The position numbers were made by a program, and so were the translations under genes. A stretch of 64,000 nt of DNA from Prostheceraeus crozeri (Eukaryota; Platyhelminthes; Polycladida; Euryleptidae): positions 124,001-188,000 of the forward strand of contig CAJQUW010005361.1 in the NCBI GenBank assembly GCA_907163375.1, written 5' to 3'. Shown here piece after piece: positions 47,883-59,260 of the stretch. The notes under the pieces were generated by a model that saw only the letters and a list, made by a program, of their open reading frames with translations, was not told the origin of the DNA and searched no databases. Within the stretch, counting starts at the first letter, position 1, and each line of letters starts with the position of its first letter.

Positions 47883-48471
47883 CTGCAAAATCAAACATTC
47901 TATAAATATTTGATATAGTTTGAAAGAAAATATTTGTCGATGCTTCCAGCTCAAATTTCTCATTCAGAATTACATGTTTAACCGGAAAAACTTACACGAG
48001 ATCTTTATGAGTCAGCAGAACAGACAAATACATGCTCTGCATGAATCGTTGAATGGAGAAATTCTTAATTGCCAAGCAAATAAATAGTAATATTTCTAGC
48101 GCCACCTTTCATCAAAGGGAGGTTGGTCAGACCTGATTTCGTCAAGACTATGAAGTGTTGTGATTTCATAGGATTCCTTCACGTTGTAACTGACATCCTC
48201 GCGACCTCACATCAGAATTCCTTAGTCACTGGTACTTTTTGCAACCAATTTTGCCATTAATGCTATGTTCATTTAAATATACTTATATTACCATTATGCT
48301 AAGAAACATCATCACATGGATTGATGCTAATAAAAACCGTCATGATTAGGCATACCAGTATTTATCAGAAGAACTAGAGATACATCTTTATTCGTTTATC
48401 ATTAATACGAATTCTGTCCTTCAGCTACTTTTGTAAGCTTAAACCTGTGAAACACTACGAGCGCATCTTAC

Positions 48472-48571
48472 CAAAGCTTCTACCAACATTCACGGCACCA
48501 TCAGAGACTTCAATATCATCGGTGTCCCAATCCATATTCATATGTGGTCCTAAGCCCGTCTCCCTGTCAAC
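48472..48571 (-). CDS. Possible further UBE3B exon (tentative)
   Basis: A 100-bp open stretch with an AG acceptor and a GTAAGA donor. It encodes VDRETGLGPHMNMDWDTDDIEV and onward to GRSF, and ends one base into a codon, which is the phase needed by the exon at 47882. The residues do not match the UBE3B region I remember, so the assignment rests on phase and splice signals only. Confidence 0.3.
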
Positions 48572-48711
48572 CTGAGTGGACAAGGTTTCCGTTAAGCAAT
48601 TGCTCATGCCCCACCGCCTTTTTATCCTCGTTGTCATCAGTTTAACAATTAGCGAGCGACATCTGCGTTAATTACATGACAGAGTATTAACTAGAACCAT
48701 CTCTTGGACTC

Positions 48712-48859
48712 ATGACCTCGATTACTACCGTCAATCTTCCGTATCTTCAATCAGCCGATGCTACCTTCAATCCCTCCGTGATTGAAGTCTTAAAGCGACT
48801 GGAGCGAGGAGCACGGGAACCTTTGATCTTAGCTCGCTTCCAATCCATGGGATCTATAG
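48712..48859 (+). CDS. Short ORF interrupted by a hAT element
   Basis: From ATG 48712 the frame reads MTSITTVNLPYLQSADATF and on to RFQSMGS, then enters the hAT insertion at 48860. Sequence on the far side (49597 onward) stays open for a further ~40 codons in the matching frame. No family recognised, so it could be an exon or another mobile element's ORF. Confidence 0.3.
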
Positions 48860-49588
48860 CAGGGATGCGGAGTCCTATCATTTTGATAGGACTCCCACTC
48901 CGGGTGGCAAGTATATAAAGGCTAGTTTTTTGGAAAAATTAACTTAACCCACATCATAGATCATTATAGGTTTACCTGAACTTATCTTTAGTGATGATTG
49001 CTGTATCAATTATCAATAATTTTCGATGAAATTTGATCAGATGTTGCTTTCAGTTGAATGCATACGACTCGGCTCCTCCCATCTTCTTAATGTGTGCTTC
49101 ACACGGTTAATCTTCAGTCTCTACCAGGCAGGAAAATCCCCCATCCTTCTTCAAAAAATATGAGCACATTTTCGATTTTAATATGCGCTTTAGAGGAGCC
49201 ATCGCACATGATTAACGTGAGGGCAAGAAGTAGTGTTCTCAAACAAACTAGTATTTCATTCTTGTCTCTGATGTGACCTTTGGTGCGTATGATCGAGGCT
49301 AGGAAGGCTTGTCTTCTCTACTAAATCACCGAGTGAAATGACAATCCTTTATTCACTATCACGGTTCATTCCCTCAACTATTACAAGCTTTGCATGTACT
49401 GCTGTGTCTACTTTTGTTTGACGGAGAAAGTTGACATCAAGACAGTGACAGCTACGCAAGAGAGTAAATAATTTGTTTGTATTATATTTCGGGTCTAGTT
49501 ATAGGCCGGAGTCCGGAGTCCTATCATTTGATAGGACTCCGACTCCAGCAAAATGATAGGACTCCGGGACTCCGACTCCGCACCCCTG
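48860..49588. mobile_element. Non-autonomous hAT element, 729 bp
   Basis: Inverted ends CAGGGATGCGGAGTC and GACTCCGCACCCCTG, flanked by ATCTATAG (48852-48859) and ATCAATAG (49589-49596), 7 of 8 matching. Near both ends GGAGTCCTATCATTTTGATAGGACTCC-like palindromes recur, three times on the right. No transposase. Confidence 0.72.
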
Positions 49589-49739
49589 ATCAATAGTCCC
49601 GACGAGCGAAACGACTACATGCAATGGCAGAAGCAGAAGCAGTGTCTCAGTATCTGCCTACAGCGCGGAAATATGCATCTACTCGTCCGACGAATGTCCA
49701 TTCAGCCACTGAGACTTCCTGAGCACGAGGCTTATGACT

Positions 49740-52700
49740 TTAATAGATAACATCATTTATTGCTATCTTTATGATCTCTGAATATCTTTGTTTCTGACTA
49801 TCTGTTTCACCATCGACCTTGGCGATATGAGAAGACGTCTTGTGCAGCAAATGCATTCTACACACACGTTGCGTACTCCAGGTGGCGACGAACATAGGAT
49901 TTGTACAGACGAAGAACATCAGGATCACGGTATACGAAAGTTCGCAGAATGGCGGAAAGTACCGCATGTGAGCTCTCTGGGTTCTTATAAGGACATGTTT
50001 GTGAGCTTTGAAGTCGTTCGAGATGACCACACCGAGCTCTTCCGAGCAGGCCGAATCCTTGAGGGACTGGTTATTTACTACGTAAGCATTGGAGGGATTA
50101 CGACGGCCAAAGGAGACAACGTGGGATTTGGAAGGATTCAACCGAACTGGAAGGTAGTAACCGAACCGATTCTTGAGGGTTTCCACGCTTGAATTCAATA
50201 TAAAGCTTGATATCATCTGCGCATTTGAGAATAGAAGATTTTGCAACAACATCATCGATATCTTTAATGTAAGCTACAAACACATCAGGACCAATAACGG
50301 AACCTTGAGGGACACCAGAGGTCATAATATAGGGAGAAGAAAAAACAACATCAACAACAACACTCTCTAATCTATTACTCAAAAAATCTTTAAAAAAGGT
50401 TGTGAAGATCACCTGAATACCTATAGCGCGCAATTTGGTCAATAGTTTTTGGTGTGGTACGATGTTAAAGGCCTTTTCAAATTCAATGTGTATCGCATCT
50501 GCCCATTTGCCAAGATCGACATAAGAAGTGCTATCTTCTAAAAACTCGATAAGCTGGAGACAGCAAGCTGAAGTTGAGCGGAAACCGAATTGAGAGTTCT
50601 TTATCAACGAATGTTTGTTCCAAAACTGCCACAAACTATCCCTGATTACACATTCCATAAGTTTGCAAGCTGTGCAAGTAAGACTGACGGAACGATAATT
50701 AGGCGTCTGTTTACGACTTCCCTTCTTGTAAATTGGAATAACATTTAAAGCAAGTTTCCATATACTTGACAGAAAGCCCTGAGAAAAAAAGAAAGAAAAC
50801 ATGTGTGACAGTAGGGGAATCAAAATAGCAGCGGTTTCCTTATAACAGACGCATGGGAGACCATCTGGACCAGGAGACGCAAAATTCTTACGTTTGGAAA
50901 GATAAAAAAAGTCTTTCAGGTGAAAGTCAACCGCGGAGATGCATAGGAAAGAGGGAATCGGTACATCAGGTAGAGGATAAGATTCTTTAGAGAAACACTT
51001 TGGTAAAATTCCTTTAAGATATTGGCAATTCTTTAAGGATCATAGACAACATCATCGGAGATTGGATCTTTTATCGGACCGATCGTTGGGGAAGATCGCT
51101 GTTTTGATTTCACATATTTGAAAAAGAACTTGGGATTATTACTACATCCTAATGACATTTCATGCTGCTTGATGGCTCGACGCGCTGAACTCTTCAATAA
51201 ATTGGAGCAATGATTACGAGAGCGGCGATTTTCCTCTGTGGGGTTGGCCAGAAAGGACCTTTCAGACTCTCTCCTCAATTTCTTCAGTCTACGAATATTT
51301 GTGAAAGCCAAGGAGGTCTAACAATTGCATGAGTGCACTTCAAAGGGACCGAACAAGTAAGTGCATGCTCGACGGTTGAAACGAAAAATGACCATATTTC
51401 GTCATCATCAAATGCATACAGAACATCACAATTGACTTATTGAAGGACTGCTAGATAAAGATTTCAGTTGGCTTTATAGAAATTGAAACGCGGATTATGA
51501 TCTTTGCAAAAGTTAGATGATCCTCTAAGTGGCATTTCTGCTAGCACCATATTATGATCGGAAGAGCCTAGAGGCTCAATGATGTCAACACGTGTGATAA
51601 GATCTGGCGAAGAAGAGAAAATCAAATCAGGGATTGAGTTCCGGCGAGTTGGCTCAAAGACATTTTGATGATGACCACCTTCAAAAGTAACTGTAAGAAA
51701 ATTTTCTGATGAGTTAGAACAACTCAAAGTGCACCAATAAATGCTAGGGTAATTGAAATCGCCTGCAATAATTCTCATATCAGGAGAGAAAGATGCAGAA
51801 GCGCGAAGAGATTCATAAAGTAGTCATTGTGAGGGGTAGAGTTGAGTGAACGATAAACAGCACTGATGAGAGCAGATGAACTATTGGGAAAAATGATCTC
51901 ACACCAAACTGAATCAAAAGCCCTATATTAACCACAGGTTCAAAAACAGAAGCACGGAATTGATTGGAAACATAGAGAATGGTTCCACCTCCTCGACTAT
52001 CCCTATCACCTCGAAACATGTTATAACCCGGAAAGGAAAGAAAAACATCACTGTGATGGGAAGCAGCCCACGATTCAGTAACAAAAATGAAATCAGGCTT
52101 CAAATCATCGATACATACAAGAAAACTGTGTAGTTTATTTAACAGACTGCAAGCGTTACAGTTGAGAATTTTAAAAACTTGGTTACCTGTATTCAGTTTT
52201 TTGATCAATCAGTGTCAGTCGAAGGTCTGTATCTTTGCCAACTACAATCATCTCTTTTGACGAACCGCCAGATGACACCAGACTCTCGCAAGCTGAAGCT
52301 CTCTGCTTGTAGGTCATGCATATCTTTAATGCCGCGGGTGTTAAGATCGTGACAGCATCGCCTTAGAGACTGACCTGCTGGGGAAAGGCTATATCGGACA
52401 AGAATGTGGCTAGAATCAATCTTTAGGGGTGAAATGGAGAAGGCAGCTTCAAAAAGTTTAGCCTCAAAAGGAGATTTGAAAGTCAGCTTTACTAGTCGGT
52501 GAGAATTAGGTTTTGTTTTCCCTAAGTGAGAACATCAACTGGCTTCGGCAAAGATGAATTCCCTGACCTGTCTTTGATGGAATGGAACAGTGAAGCAAGT
52601 CCTAATGAAATGTCTTTAGTTTCTGGGAAGTTAGAGAGGACAAGTTCATTAAGAACAAAAGATCCATGAGCAGGAAATGTTGGCGGTTCTGCTACTTTAT

Positions 52701-53332
52701 TGACCGACTGAGACTGGGACTTAACGAGTAACTTGAGTGGGGGAGACGAAGTAACCGCTTGTGAGAATAAGAGTGCAGGAGATGCAGATGGACAGTCTTG
52801 AATGTTCGAAATATTATCATTTTCAATACGAGTAGAGTGACTGAGGATTGGAGCATCAGGATCAGGAGGACAATGTAAGTATTTATCTTATAGCGAGTTA
52901 GTGGCCGAGGTAATATCAGACTCTAATATCCGCGAAAGAGACGAGAAAGAGTTTTCTAATTATTGAAATTTTGACAGTAAAGGGTGGAAAGGGGTTTCGA
53001 CTTGGGGTTTATCCTGATTAGCGATTTTGAAACAATTGTCATTGAAGCAATATATGTGACCGTATGCGCATTTTTTCAATAAATCCATTTTAATCGATTC
53101 TACGTTTGGAGAGTGGGAAGAAGCATTGCAAAGATAAAGTCCAGGATCATCATTGACAACAGAAGAAAGTTGACGAATGGAAAGACCCAAGCAAAGGTAG
53201 TGCATCCACGAACGGTAGTAAGAGCATTCGATTTCCGTAGCATTGGTCTGATACACGCTTATTCTTCAAAGCTTTCGAAGACCTTGGCATCATAGAAAAT
53301 TGAAAGACTGAATGAAGAAAACTAAATCTCAA
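49740..53332 (-). mobile_element. CR1/Jockey-like LINE, nearly full length, decayed
   Basis: Minus-strand order: a PHD-like Cys/His ORF1 piece (52960-53332, CSYYRSWMHYLCLGLSIRQL), a long low-information stretch, apurinic endonuclease (51813-52208 and 51464-51778: FVTESW, AGDFNYPSIYW, GSSDHNMV), the RT start (51033-51311), RT core (50098-50823: [27 protein letters not shown]) and the C-terminal part (49740-50255). RT motif A reads IEFEKAFNIVPH, with the catalytic Asp replaced by Glu, and frames change several times, so it is dead. Confidence 0.82.
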
Positions 53333-53858
53333 TGTACTAGAATAGAACCCGGAACTTTCGTTTGGTAGTCTGACACGTTTCCGCCAGACTACTGTAACTT
53401 GTCCTTCAGTTGACTGCAGATGAGTATAACTTCACGCTTTCAAAGAAGAAATCGAGCAGGGAGAAGACAATGAAGAAAGAATAACATAGAAATCCGTCTT
53501 GACAAAATAAGCCAGGGATGTCTATGAACCATAGATATATACAGTATACAGATAGAACTTTCTACGGTTCATATACATCCCTGCTGCTACAGCAAACATA
53601 ACAGCAGAGAAATCGGAGGCAAGTGAATCACGGACAAAGCAGTGGCATTAACCACTGTGTTGAACTATGGAGCTGGCATAGAAAGCGCACGTTGATACTC
53701 TAAACTGAAATGAATGACAATTGCATTCACGAAATGGTTTAAGATGCTTTGGTAGACAATCGATCCCCGCCACTTGCATTAATTTCGGGGGTCACAATTG
53801 TGACGACTTATTTATTCATTGTTCATAATTGCTATGAAAACTGATGTGTGGTGGTGAG

Positions 53859-55481
53859 CAGAGCTGGAAGAATTCCACTGAAATTTTTCAATTCCAATTC
53901 CAATTCCATAATAAGATTCAATTCCGATAATTGCATGTCGCGTGTAGTGTCTCATTTTAATGCATCTAACGTCTGTTCGTTTCAATCTAACCCATGTGCC
54001 CTTATCCTATCCTCGTTGTTGCTGTGTCCCGTTCCCTGCGTCGTTCCTATGTGCGTTCTCATGTTCATAGTTCATCTTTCTTGTGTACATGTATATATGT
54101 AACCGGTCAGCCCACGCCATTTTTGTTTCGTAAACGAGATATTCAATATCTCGTGAAAAAAAGAAAAGAAAATTAACGGTCAGCAAAGAATCAAACTCAG
54201 AGAGAGAGAGAGAGAGAGATGAGATGCGAATAAATCTATTAATAAACTGACAGAAGAAAGAAATTCAATGTGCAAATAACGTGATTATTGATGAATGAAA
54301 AAAACGACGATGAAAATGATATCATGAAAACTGATTAATGGTTCATGTTAAAAAAGGAGATTAAAAATTCCATGAAAAGAACGAAATGTGGTCGGCAGAG
54401 ATTAAAGGAAGCTCTTTCAATTTTCAAAAGAAAGTGGATTTATCGTCAAGTGTCAAAAATTTGTATAAATTAGAAACGATGAGAAATTGACACAACAACA
54501 ACTACCAACAACAACACATACGACATCTTCAGTAGCTGTTCGAAGAACTCCGGGGTCTCGCGGTGTAACTTAATTACAGAAGTAGCAACAACAACTGTCT
54601 GCCAGTGAACAACACAGCAGTGTATAGGGCAACACATCAGCGAGCGCGATTGAAGATTGACGGTATAAGTGATATTTATGATATTATTTTGGTATAAGTG
54701 AATCCGATCGAATTTAAGTGAATTCAACATTAAGAAGTGAACTGTAAGTGTTAAATTTTTCTTTTACCGTTGCGTATCGTAGTATTAAATTATTGTATTA
54801 GCGTAGACTTATTGTAGTCTTAGAAATTAATATTGTTAATTGTTGTGATTGGAAGTTGAATAATAGTTCATGTCATTGCCATTTTAATAGAATCATTAAT
54901 TATTAGAATAATTTGTTGACACTGTCTATATTGTGATTTGAACTGACAGGGTTGCTGCCCTTTAATATAGTGTTAATTTTCCTCTTTCCAAGCCAATTGT
55001 TTTTCGTGTGTAGGCCTACAACAATTAAGTAAATCTCCCATTTTTGTGCTTATCCTATCAGGAACTAAATTCAACAATTGCTTTATTTTGATTAATTATC
55101 TTATTTGATAAATAACTAGATAACAGATTGAACAAAGATGATCGTCTTTTAATTGTTTGCTTAATCGCTGAAATAACATTGTCCGGGGGCTGTATGCCCA
55201 TCGAAGTCACAATTAACACCCTGTATTCAACAATAGAATAAAGCTACCTCCATCAATCTATCTCTCTCTATCTCTGCGTGCAGTTACCACAACGGCCGAG
55301 TAGGCCTACTGTGATTTCAATGTTTGTACAAATAGATTTATCACAGGTCTATCGAAAAAGTGGAATTGAGGTTTATCAAGGTCAATTCCAATTCCAATTC
55401 CAGTAGATTTGAATATCGTCAATTCCAATTCCGACAAAAAATGGAATTAATTCCGGATCGGAATTAACTTTTCCAACTCTG
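53859..55481. mobile_element. hAT-type non-autonomous element rich in AATTCC, 1623 bp
   Basis: Ends CAGAGCTGGAAGAATTCC and the complement of CAGAGTTGGAAAAGTTAATTCC-like sequence, flanked by GTGGTGAG (53851-53858) and GTGTTGAG (55482-55489), 7 of 8 matching. Tandem AATTCC runs lie inside both ends. The interior (about 53.94-55.30 kb) has an (AG)n run near 54200 and an AATAAAG near 55240; it could include a further nested insertion. No transposase. Confidence 0.65.
54202..54220. repeat. (AG)n microsatellite
   Basis: A pure dinucleotide run of about nine AG units inside the AATTCC-rich hAT element. Confidence 0.8.
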
Positions 55482-55522
55482 GTGTTGAGGGTTTGATCCT
55501 GCCAATTGACACAGTCGCATAA

Positions 55523-55594
55523 GTGGCTCGTAGCTCGGTTGGTAGAGCACAGGTCTAGTTTACTTGGTCGTAGGTTAGAATCCTACCAGCCGCA
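55523..55594 (+). tRNA. tRNA-like sequence, probably pseudogene or SINE head
   Basis: 72 nt that fold as a cloverleaf: acceptor GTGGCT/AGCCGC, D arm AGCTCGGTTGGTAGAGC, anticodon stem CAGGT/ACTTG with loop CTAGTTT (nominal anticodon AGT, Thr), T arm GTAGG-TTAGAAT-CCTAC. A-box TAGCTCGGTTGG is good. The B-box has A for the invariant C (TTAGAAT), base 37 is not a purine and the variable loop is only 3 nt, so it is probably not a working tRNA. Confidence 0.45.
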
Positions 55595-55599
55595 CATCT

Positions 55600-56640
55600 T
55601 TTGCATGGCAATTTGATCTATCGTTTATTTCATTTCATTGTTGTTAATTCGATCACGTGATAAGGAAGTTTTTCTTAGGGAAACAGAAAATTGCCGATAA
55701 CTATCAAGAACCGGATTACCCGACGTAATAAATCACACCAAATTTCCTAATAGATCAAGAGCAATAAAATGATAGTAGTAAGGGAACACTATCTACAACA
55801 AGTGGATGCGAACCTGGATGAGAACCGAATAGTTGAGAACCGATTAATGGATTGGAGCAGATTTCATTCGTGTGTTAATGTTTGGTACAATGTTTTGAGT
55901 TGAGTAGAGGATCGGAACGTGAAATGTGTAAGTGAATATTCAAACGGTCATGGATGAGAACAATGTTTTATAATTTTTCTAAGAGATTTGAATTGATAGG
56001 GATTTACATACCGATAGCGTAACTTGCTTTTGAATCGCAGTGTTCGACTGGGACAATTGTGACAATTTAAAAGGACTAGGTTCTCATTCTATATAGACAT
56101 GTTTTATCAACGTTGATAAAAGTTAGATCCATTGAAGGCTGCCCGTTTAATCAGAATCCCATTTACAGACTTTGTAAAGTAAAAAACAAGAGGTTTACAA
56201 TGTATGTTTAATTAAGCATGGAAAATGAATGACGGATGCAAGTCACGTCCCTCAGGGGACTCCATGATCTTTAAGAAATCCTCTGCCCATTCGAGGAATG
56301 TCACATTGTCACTGAAATCGTGGTCATAGTCATGAACAGGGCACTTCGCCGGCAGTGCCTGTCTCCTTTGGAGTGCGGTAACAGTTAGAGTCTTCCACAA
56401 CTCTACGTTGCATCCACAAGATAAATTCACGGTCGTATCTAACGGTCCACCCATTATAATCTAGCTTTCATTCTTGAAGCAGAACAGTTGTTTCTGGGTA
56501 CTCATGATTCGTTCTTAGTGTTTGGTGTTTGATCAAGTCACGAGGATTAGAACTTACTTAATTGGAACAAAGACATCCTTATATACTTTATTGGGGAGAA
56601 TCAGAACCTCTCTGATTGGCTGTTGGGAATTCCTTTGTTT
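55600..56640. other. Stretch without a confident gene
   Basis: A minus-strand ORF at 56212-56454 (80 codons; MGGPLDTTVNLSCGCNVEL start, Cys-rich CGC...CPVH) could be an accessory gene of the second Polinton, but I know no relative. The rest shows nothing. Confidence 0.35.
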
Positions 56641-56644
56641 AAAA

Positions 56645-56653
56645 AGTATATAA
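56645..56653 (+). promoter_or_regulatory. TATA box upstream of 56732 ORF
   Basis: TATATAAG in the context AAAAAGTATATAAGTCC, about 80 bp before the ATG at 56732; same box type as in the first Polinton. Confidence 0.5.
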
Positions 56654-56731
56654 GTCCTAGCTTTGTACCAATTCTTATCAAAGGTTCTAATCCTCAAGGT
56701 TCTCAAGGCATATCTTTTAATTGCATTAACA

Positions 56732-56914
56732 ATGGAACGCACCGCTACACCTCCCACTTCTCATGCTGAAAGGATTGAATCGCCATGTGAACCCATAGTG
56801 TTGGGAACAAGACCAGCAACTCCTAATCCGGAATTATCTGAAGATGAAAGTTTGGTACTACAGAGGAGTGATCGAAACACCGCTGGAAGCTCTTATAACA
56901 ATCAAGACACGTAG
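56732..56914 (+). CDS. Small Pro/Thr/Glu-rich ORF, second Polinton accessory
   Basis: 60 codons from MERTATPPTSHAERIES, low-complexity and acidic (ELSEDESLV), no domain. It overlaps the next ORF in another frame. It may be one end of a single gene with it; I do not join them. Confidence 0.35.
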   Translation: MERTATPPTSHAERIESPCEPIVLGTRPATPNPELSEDESLVLQRSDRNTAGSSYNNQDT

Positions 56915-57131
56915 TGGAAGTCAGGTTCGAAATGCTCCACGAAAAACAAACACGAAGCGGATATGTGTGCGATTGGAGCCTGAAGAAAAGAATTTGACAA
57001 CTGCGCTGGAGTTCAGCATAATAGATCCAGCCACGCCTCGCCGCTACCCTGGTGCCCCCAAAAAGACAAGAGTATGTGTTCGAGTTGACCTGAAGAGACT
57101 GATTCCTTTCCCCAATATTGACAATATGTAA
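56844..57131 (+). CDS. Relative of the PxAPK-tail accessory protein
   Basis: The C-terminal half reads PATPRRYPGAPKKTRVCVRV then DLKRLIPFPN, matching the order [16 protein letters not shown] then [10 protein letters not shown] in the first Polinton (15093-15368). An internal RKTNTKRICVRLEPEEKN looks like a weaker repeat of the same motif. This links the locus to a Polinton. Confidence 0.5.
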   Translation: MKVWYYRGVIETPLEALITIKTRSGSQVRNAPRKTNTKRICVRLEPEEKNLTTALEFSIIDPATPRRYPGAPKKTRVCVRVDLKRLIPFPNIDNM

Positions 57132-57412
57132 TTTTTTATCTTTAATAACATTTACATAAATGAACAATCTTGTTTAATATTTTCACAAATTGAATCCCTG
57201 ATAAGGTTTGAATGGGAACTGGGGATATACTCATCTCTGAAATAGTTATCTACAAATGTTTCTAAGTTTGATATTTTTAAGTTAAATATTTCAAATTGCT
57301 TGTTAGAGACTTTGAAACAGCACCGAACATACTAGAATAAATTAGAAGTGAATAGTTCTGTTTAATTCAAATAATCATCAAATTGGATGAAACATAGAAT
57401 AAATTTACAATG

Positions 57413-57790
57413 TTTTTCAAATGCTTTTACCACTTCAGGATGATATCATACACATTCCTAATACATCATTAGGTAGAGAATGAAGAGAACTTTCGAATGA
57501 TATAAGGTATGTACCCATTCGATGAAAAAATCCCTGTTGCATGCAAGTGCATGTAATAAGCAAATTTATGATTTCAAATTTCAAGTTTCTCAACTAAATT
57601 CTATCTATTTTTCAAAGGTCTTTAGCTGCTCTGGATGGTGTCACACATATTGCATACAATACATCGTTGGAAAGAGAATGAAAAGAGCTTTCGAATGATG
57701 TACGGTATGTACTGATTTGATGAAAAAATCCCTGTTGTATGCAACTTTGTGCAGCAAGAAAAATTCTAAGTTTTATCACAAAATGGCTAA
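57413..57790. repeat. Tandem duplication, ~198-bp unit
   Basis: Two units beginning TTTTCAAA (57413 and 57611), each containing a GAATGATATAAGG/GAATGATGTACGG block and GATGAAAAAATCCCTGTTG. Diverged, non-coding. Confidence 0.7.
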
Positions 57791-57936
57791 GTTTTTAAAT
57801 TTCTAAGAATTTTCAAAGTTAAAGTTTCCATCTCAAAATCATTCATATACATGACTGTTTGATCCCTGACCTTTGACCTGACCTTGATTTTTAACCTTCA
57901 TACACGGCGGGGGGCCTCAAAATTTTTCGGATTATA

Positions 57937-57987
57937 GGGTAAATAAATTTTCTCGTGCGCTTCGTGCGCTTGAAAATTTATTTACCC
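57937..57987. repeat. Perfect 16-bp hairpin with duplicated loop
   Basis: Arms GGGTAAATAAATTTTC (57937-57952) and GAAAATTTATTTACCC (57972-57987). The 19-base loop is TCGTGCGCT twice plus T. Confidence 0.9.
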
Positions 57988-58022
57988 ATGGGTTCCGGGC
58001 GCCATAACTACTGTTTTTATTT

Positions 58023-58045
58023 CCTAACCCTAACCCTAACCTTAG
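58023..58045. repeat. Short telomere-like repeat
   Basis: About three and a half units of CCCTAA (TTAGGG on the other strand), within AT-rich DNA with GGCG-marked repeats (58060-58130). Confidence 0.7.
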
Positions 58046-58458
58046 GATTAACTTTGAGTTTCCAATTTTGGCGGGGAATTTGAAATTTCGAATTTTTGGC
58101 GCGAAATTTGAATTTTAAAAATTTGGCGCTAATCTTTAAACTTAAATTCAGCGTTTAGTTATAACCCTATTTTAAACAGACTTTAAATAATTCTATGACT
58201 TAACTAAAAACTATAGCATTATATTCTTCCATGATTAATGTCTTTCATATTTATTAATGTACAGTACAATGAGATAAAATAGGAATCTCCTCCTACTTGC
58301 ACATGTCTGTTACATGTACCATTTGATGGCCCTTATGGATTTATGCGAATAAAATAAACCACTTCTTTAAAATTTGTTTGAATTATCGTTTTGTTTAACT
58401 GTTCCAATTCGAGGCTGTGATGTCATAGCGTCTTTGTTCACCGTTCCTTTGTTAATTT

Positions 58459-58468
58459 TATATATAAA
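58459..58468 (+). promoter_or_regulatory. TATA box for the 59.26-kb accessory gene
   Basis: TATATAAAG-type box (58459-58468). A GTGAGT donor-like site near 58566 and the CAG just before the ATG at 59261 would frame a leader intron. Confidence 0.4.
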
Positions 58469-59260
58469 GAACTTGCTCGATAGTCCTCCTCACTCATTTT
58501 TGAATAATTCACTGTGCATAGCAGACCACGTTCTCCGTTCCCCGGTTGATATTGCAATACTAAAGTGAGTTCCATTGATATTTCTTTATTACTATCTTAA
58601 GTTCGGAAGTAGGAACATTAATAACTTCATATAACCACGTAGAATTAAAAATTTAGTTGACTGACTAAGTTAAGGCTTTCATATGTTATATTATTAAACA
58701 GTTTTTTTAATTTTCTTCTAGTAATTAAAATAGTTTCAAATGATGATAATTCAATGGTCATCAGATTTCGTTGACATAAGACTGTATTAACCACAACAAT
58801 TCGAAGAATATTTAACATTTCGAAATAATGTTTCAATTTCATCTTTATTTTCCTAATGAAGTGCATCATGTCTTCATCTCTTGTTAATGAATATATTTCG
58901 AAATTAAAAAGTGCATTATCAGCTGTTTCCAATTTAAACTGAATTCATATTTAAAGAGTCTTTAAAATAATTTAAGTTTTCCAATTTCACTTTCGAATTC
59001 AACTTAGGTTTTTTAATTTCCATGACATATTACGACATTATTGTGACATTACCTTCCACCAATCAAATAAGTAGCTAAACAAATAACTTCTTATGCATTA
59101 CAGAATCACATTTTAATTATTTCTATCACAGAATGATTCGCACTTGAACTTGTTTTTATGACATTACTGCGGTTGTATTTTCCACTAACCATAGTAGTAG
59201 CTAAATGAAGAAGTTCTAATCAACTACATGATTATAATTTTGAATTCTTTCTCATACAGA

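Noticed and set aside
47235-47543. 102-codon minus-strand ORF considered as a UBE3B exon.
   Set aside because: Exons 47717-47882 and 41992-42110 join in phase and in homology without it, and its residues do not match UBE3B.
47996-48074. Open minus-strand stretch with donor-like GTAAGT, considered as the exon upstream of 47882.
   Set aside because: Its open frame does not give the phase required by the exon at 47882 without moving that acceptor, and the residues do not match UBE3B.
53345-53400. tRNA-like block with GTTCCGGGTTCT near the LINE 5' end.
   Set aside because: Only part of a B-box and no foldable acceptor or D arm; too weak to list.
53938-55302. Interior of the AATTCC-rich hAT considered as a solo LTR.
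   Set aside because: It starts TG and ends CA with an AATAAA inside, but no matching target duplication could be found next to those points.
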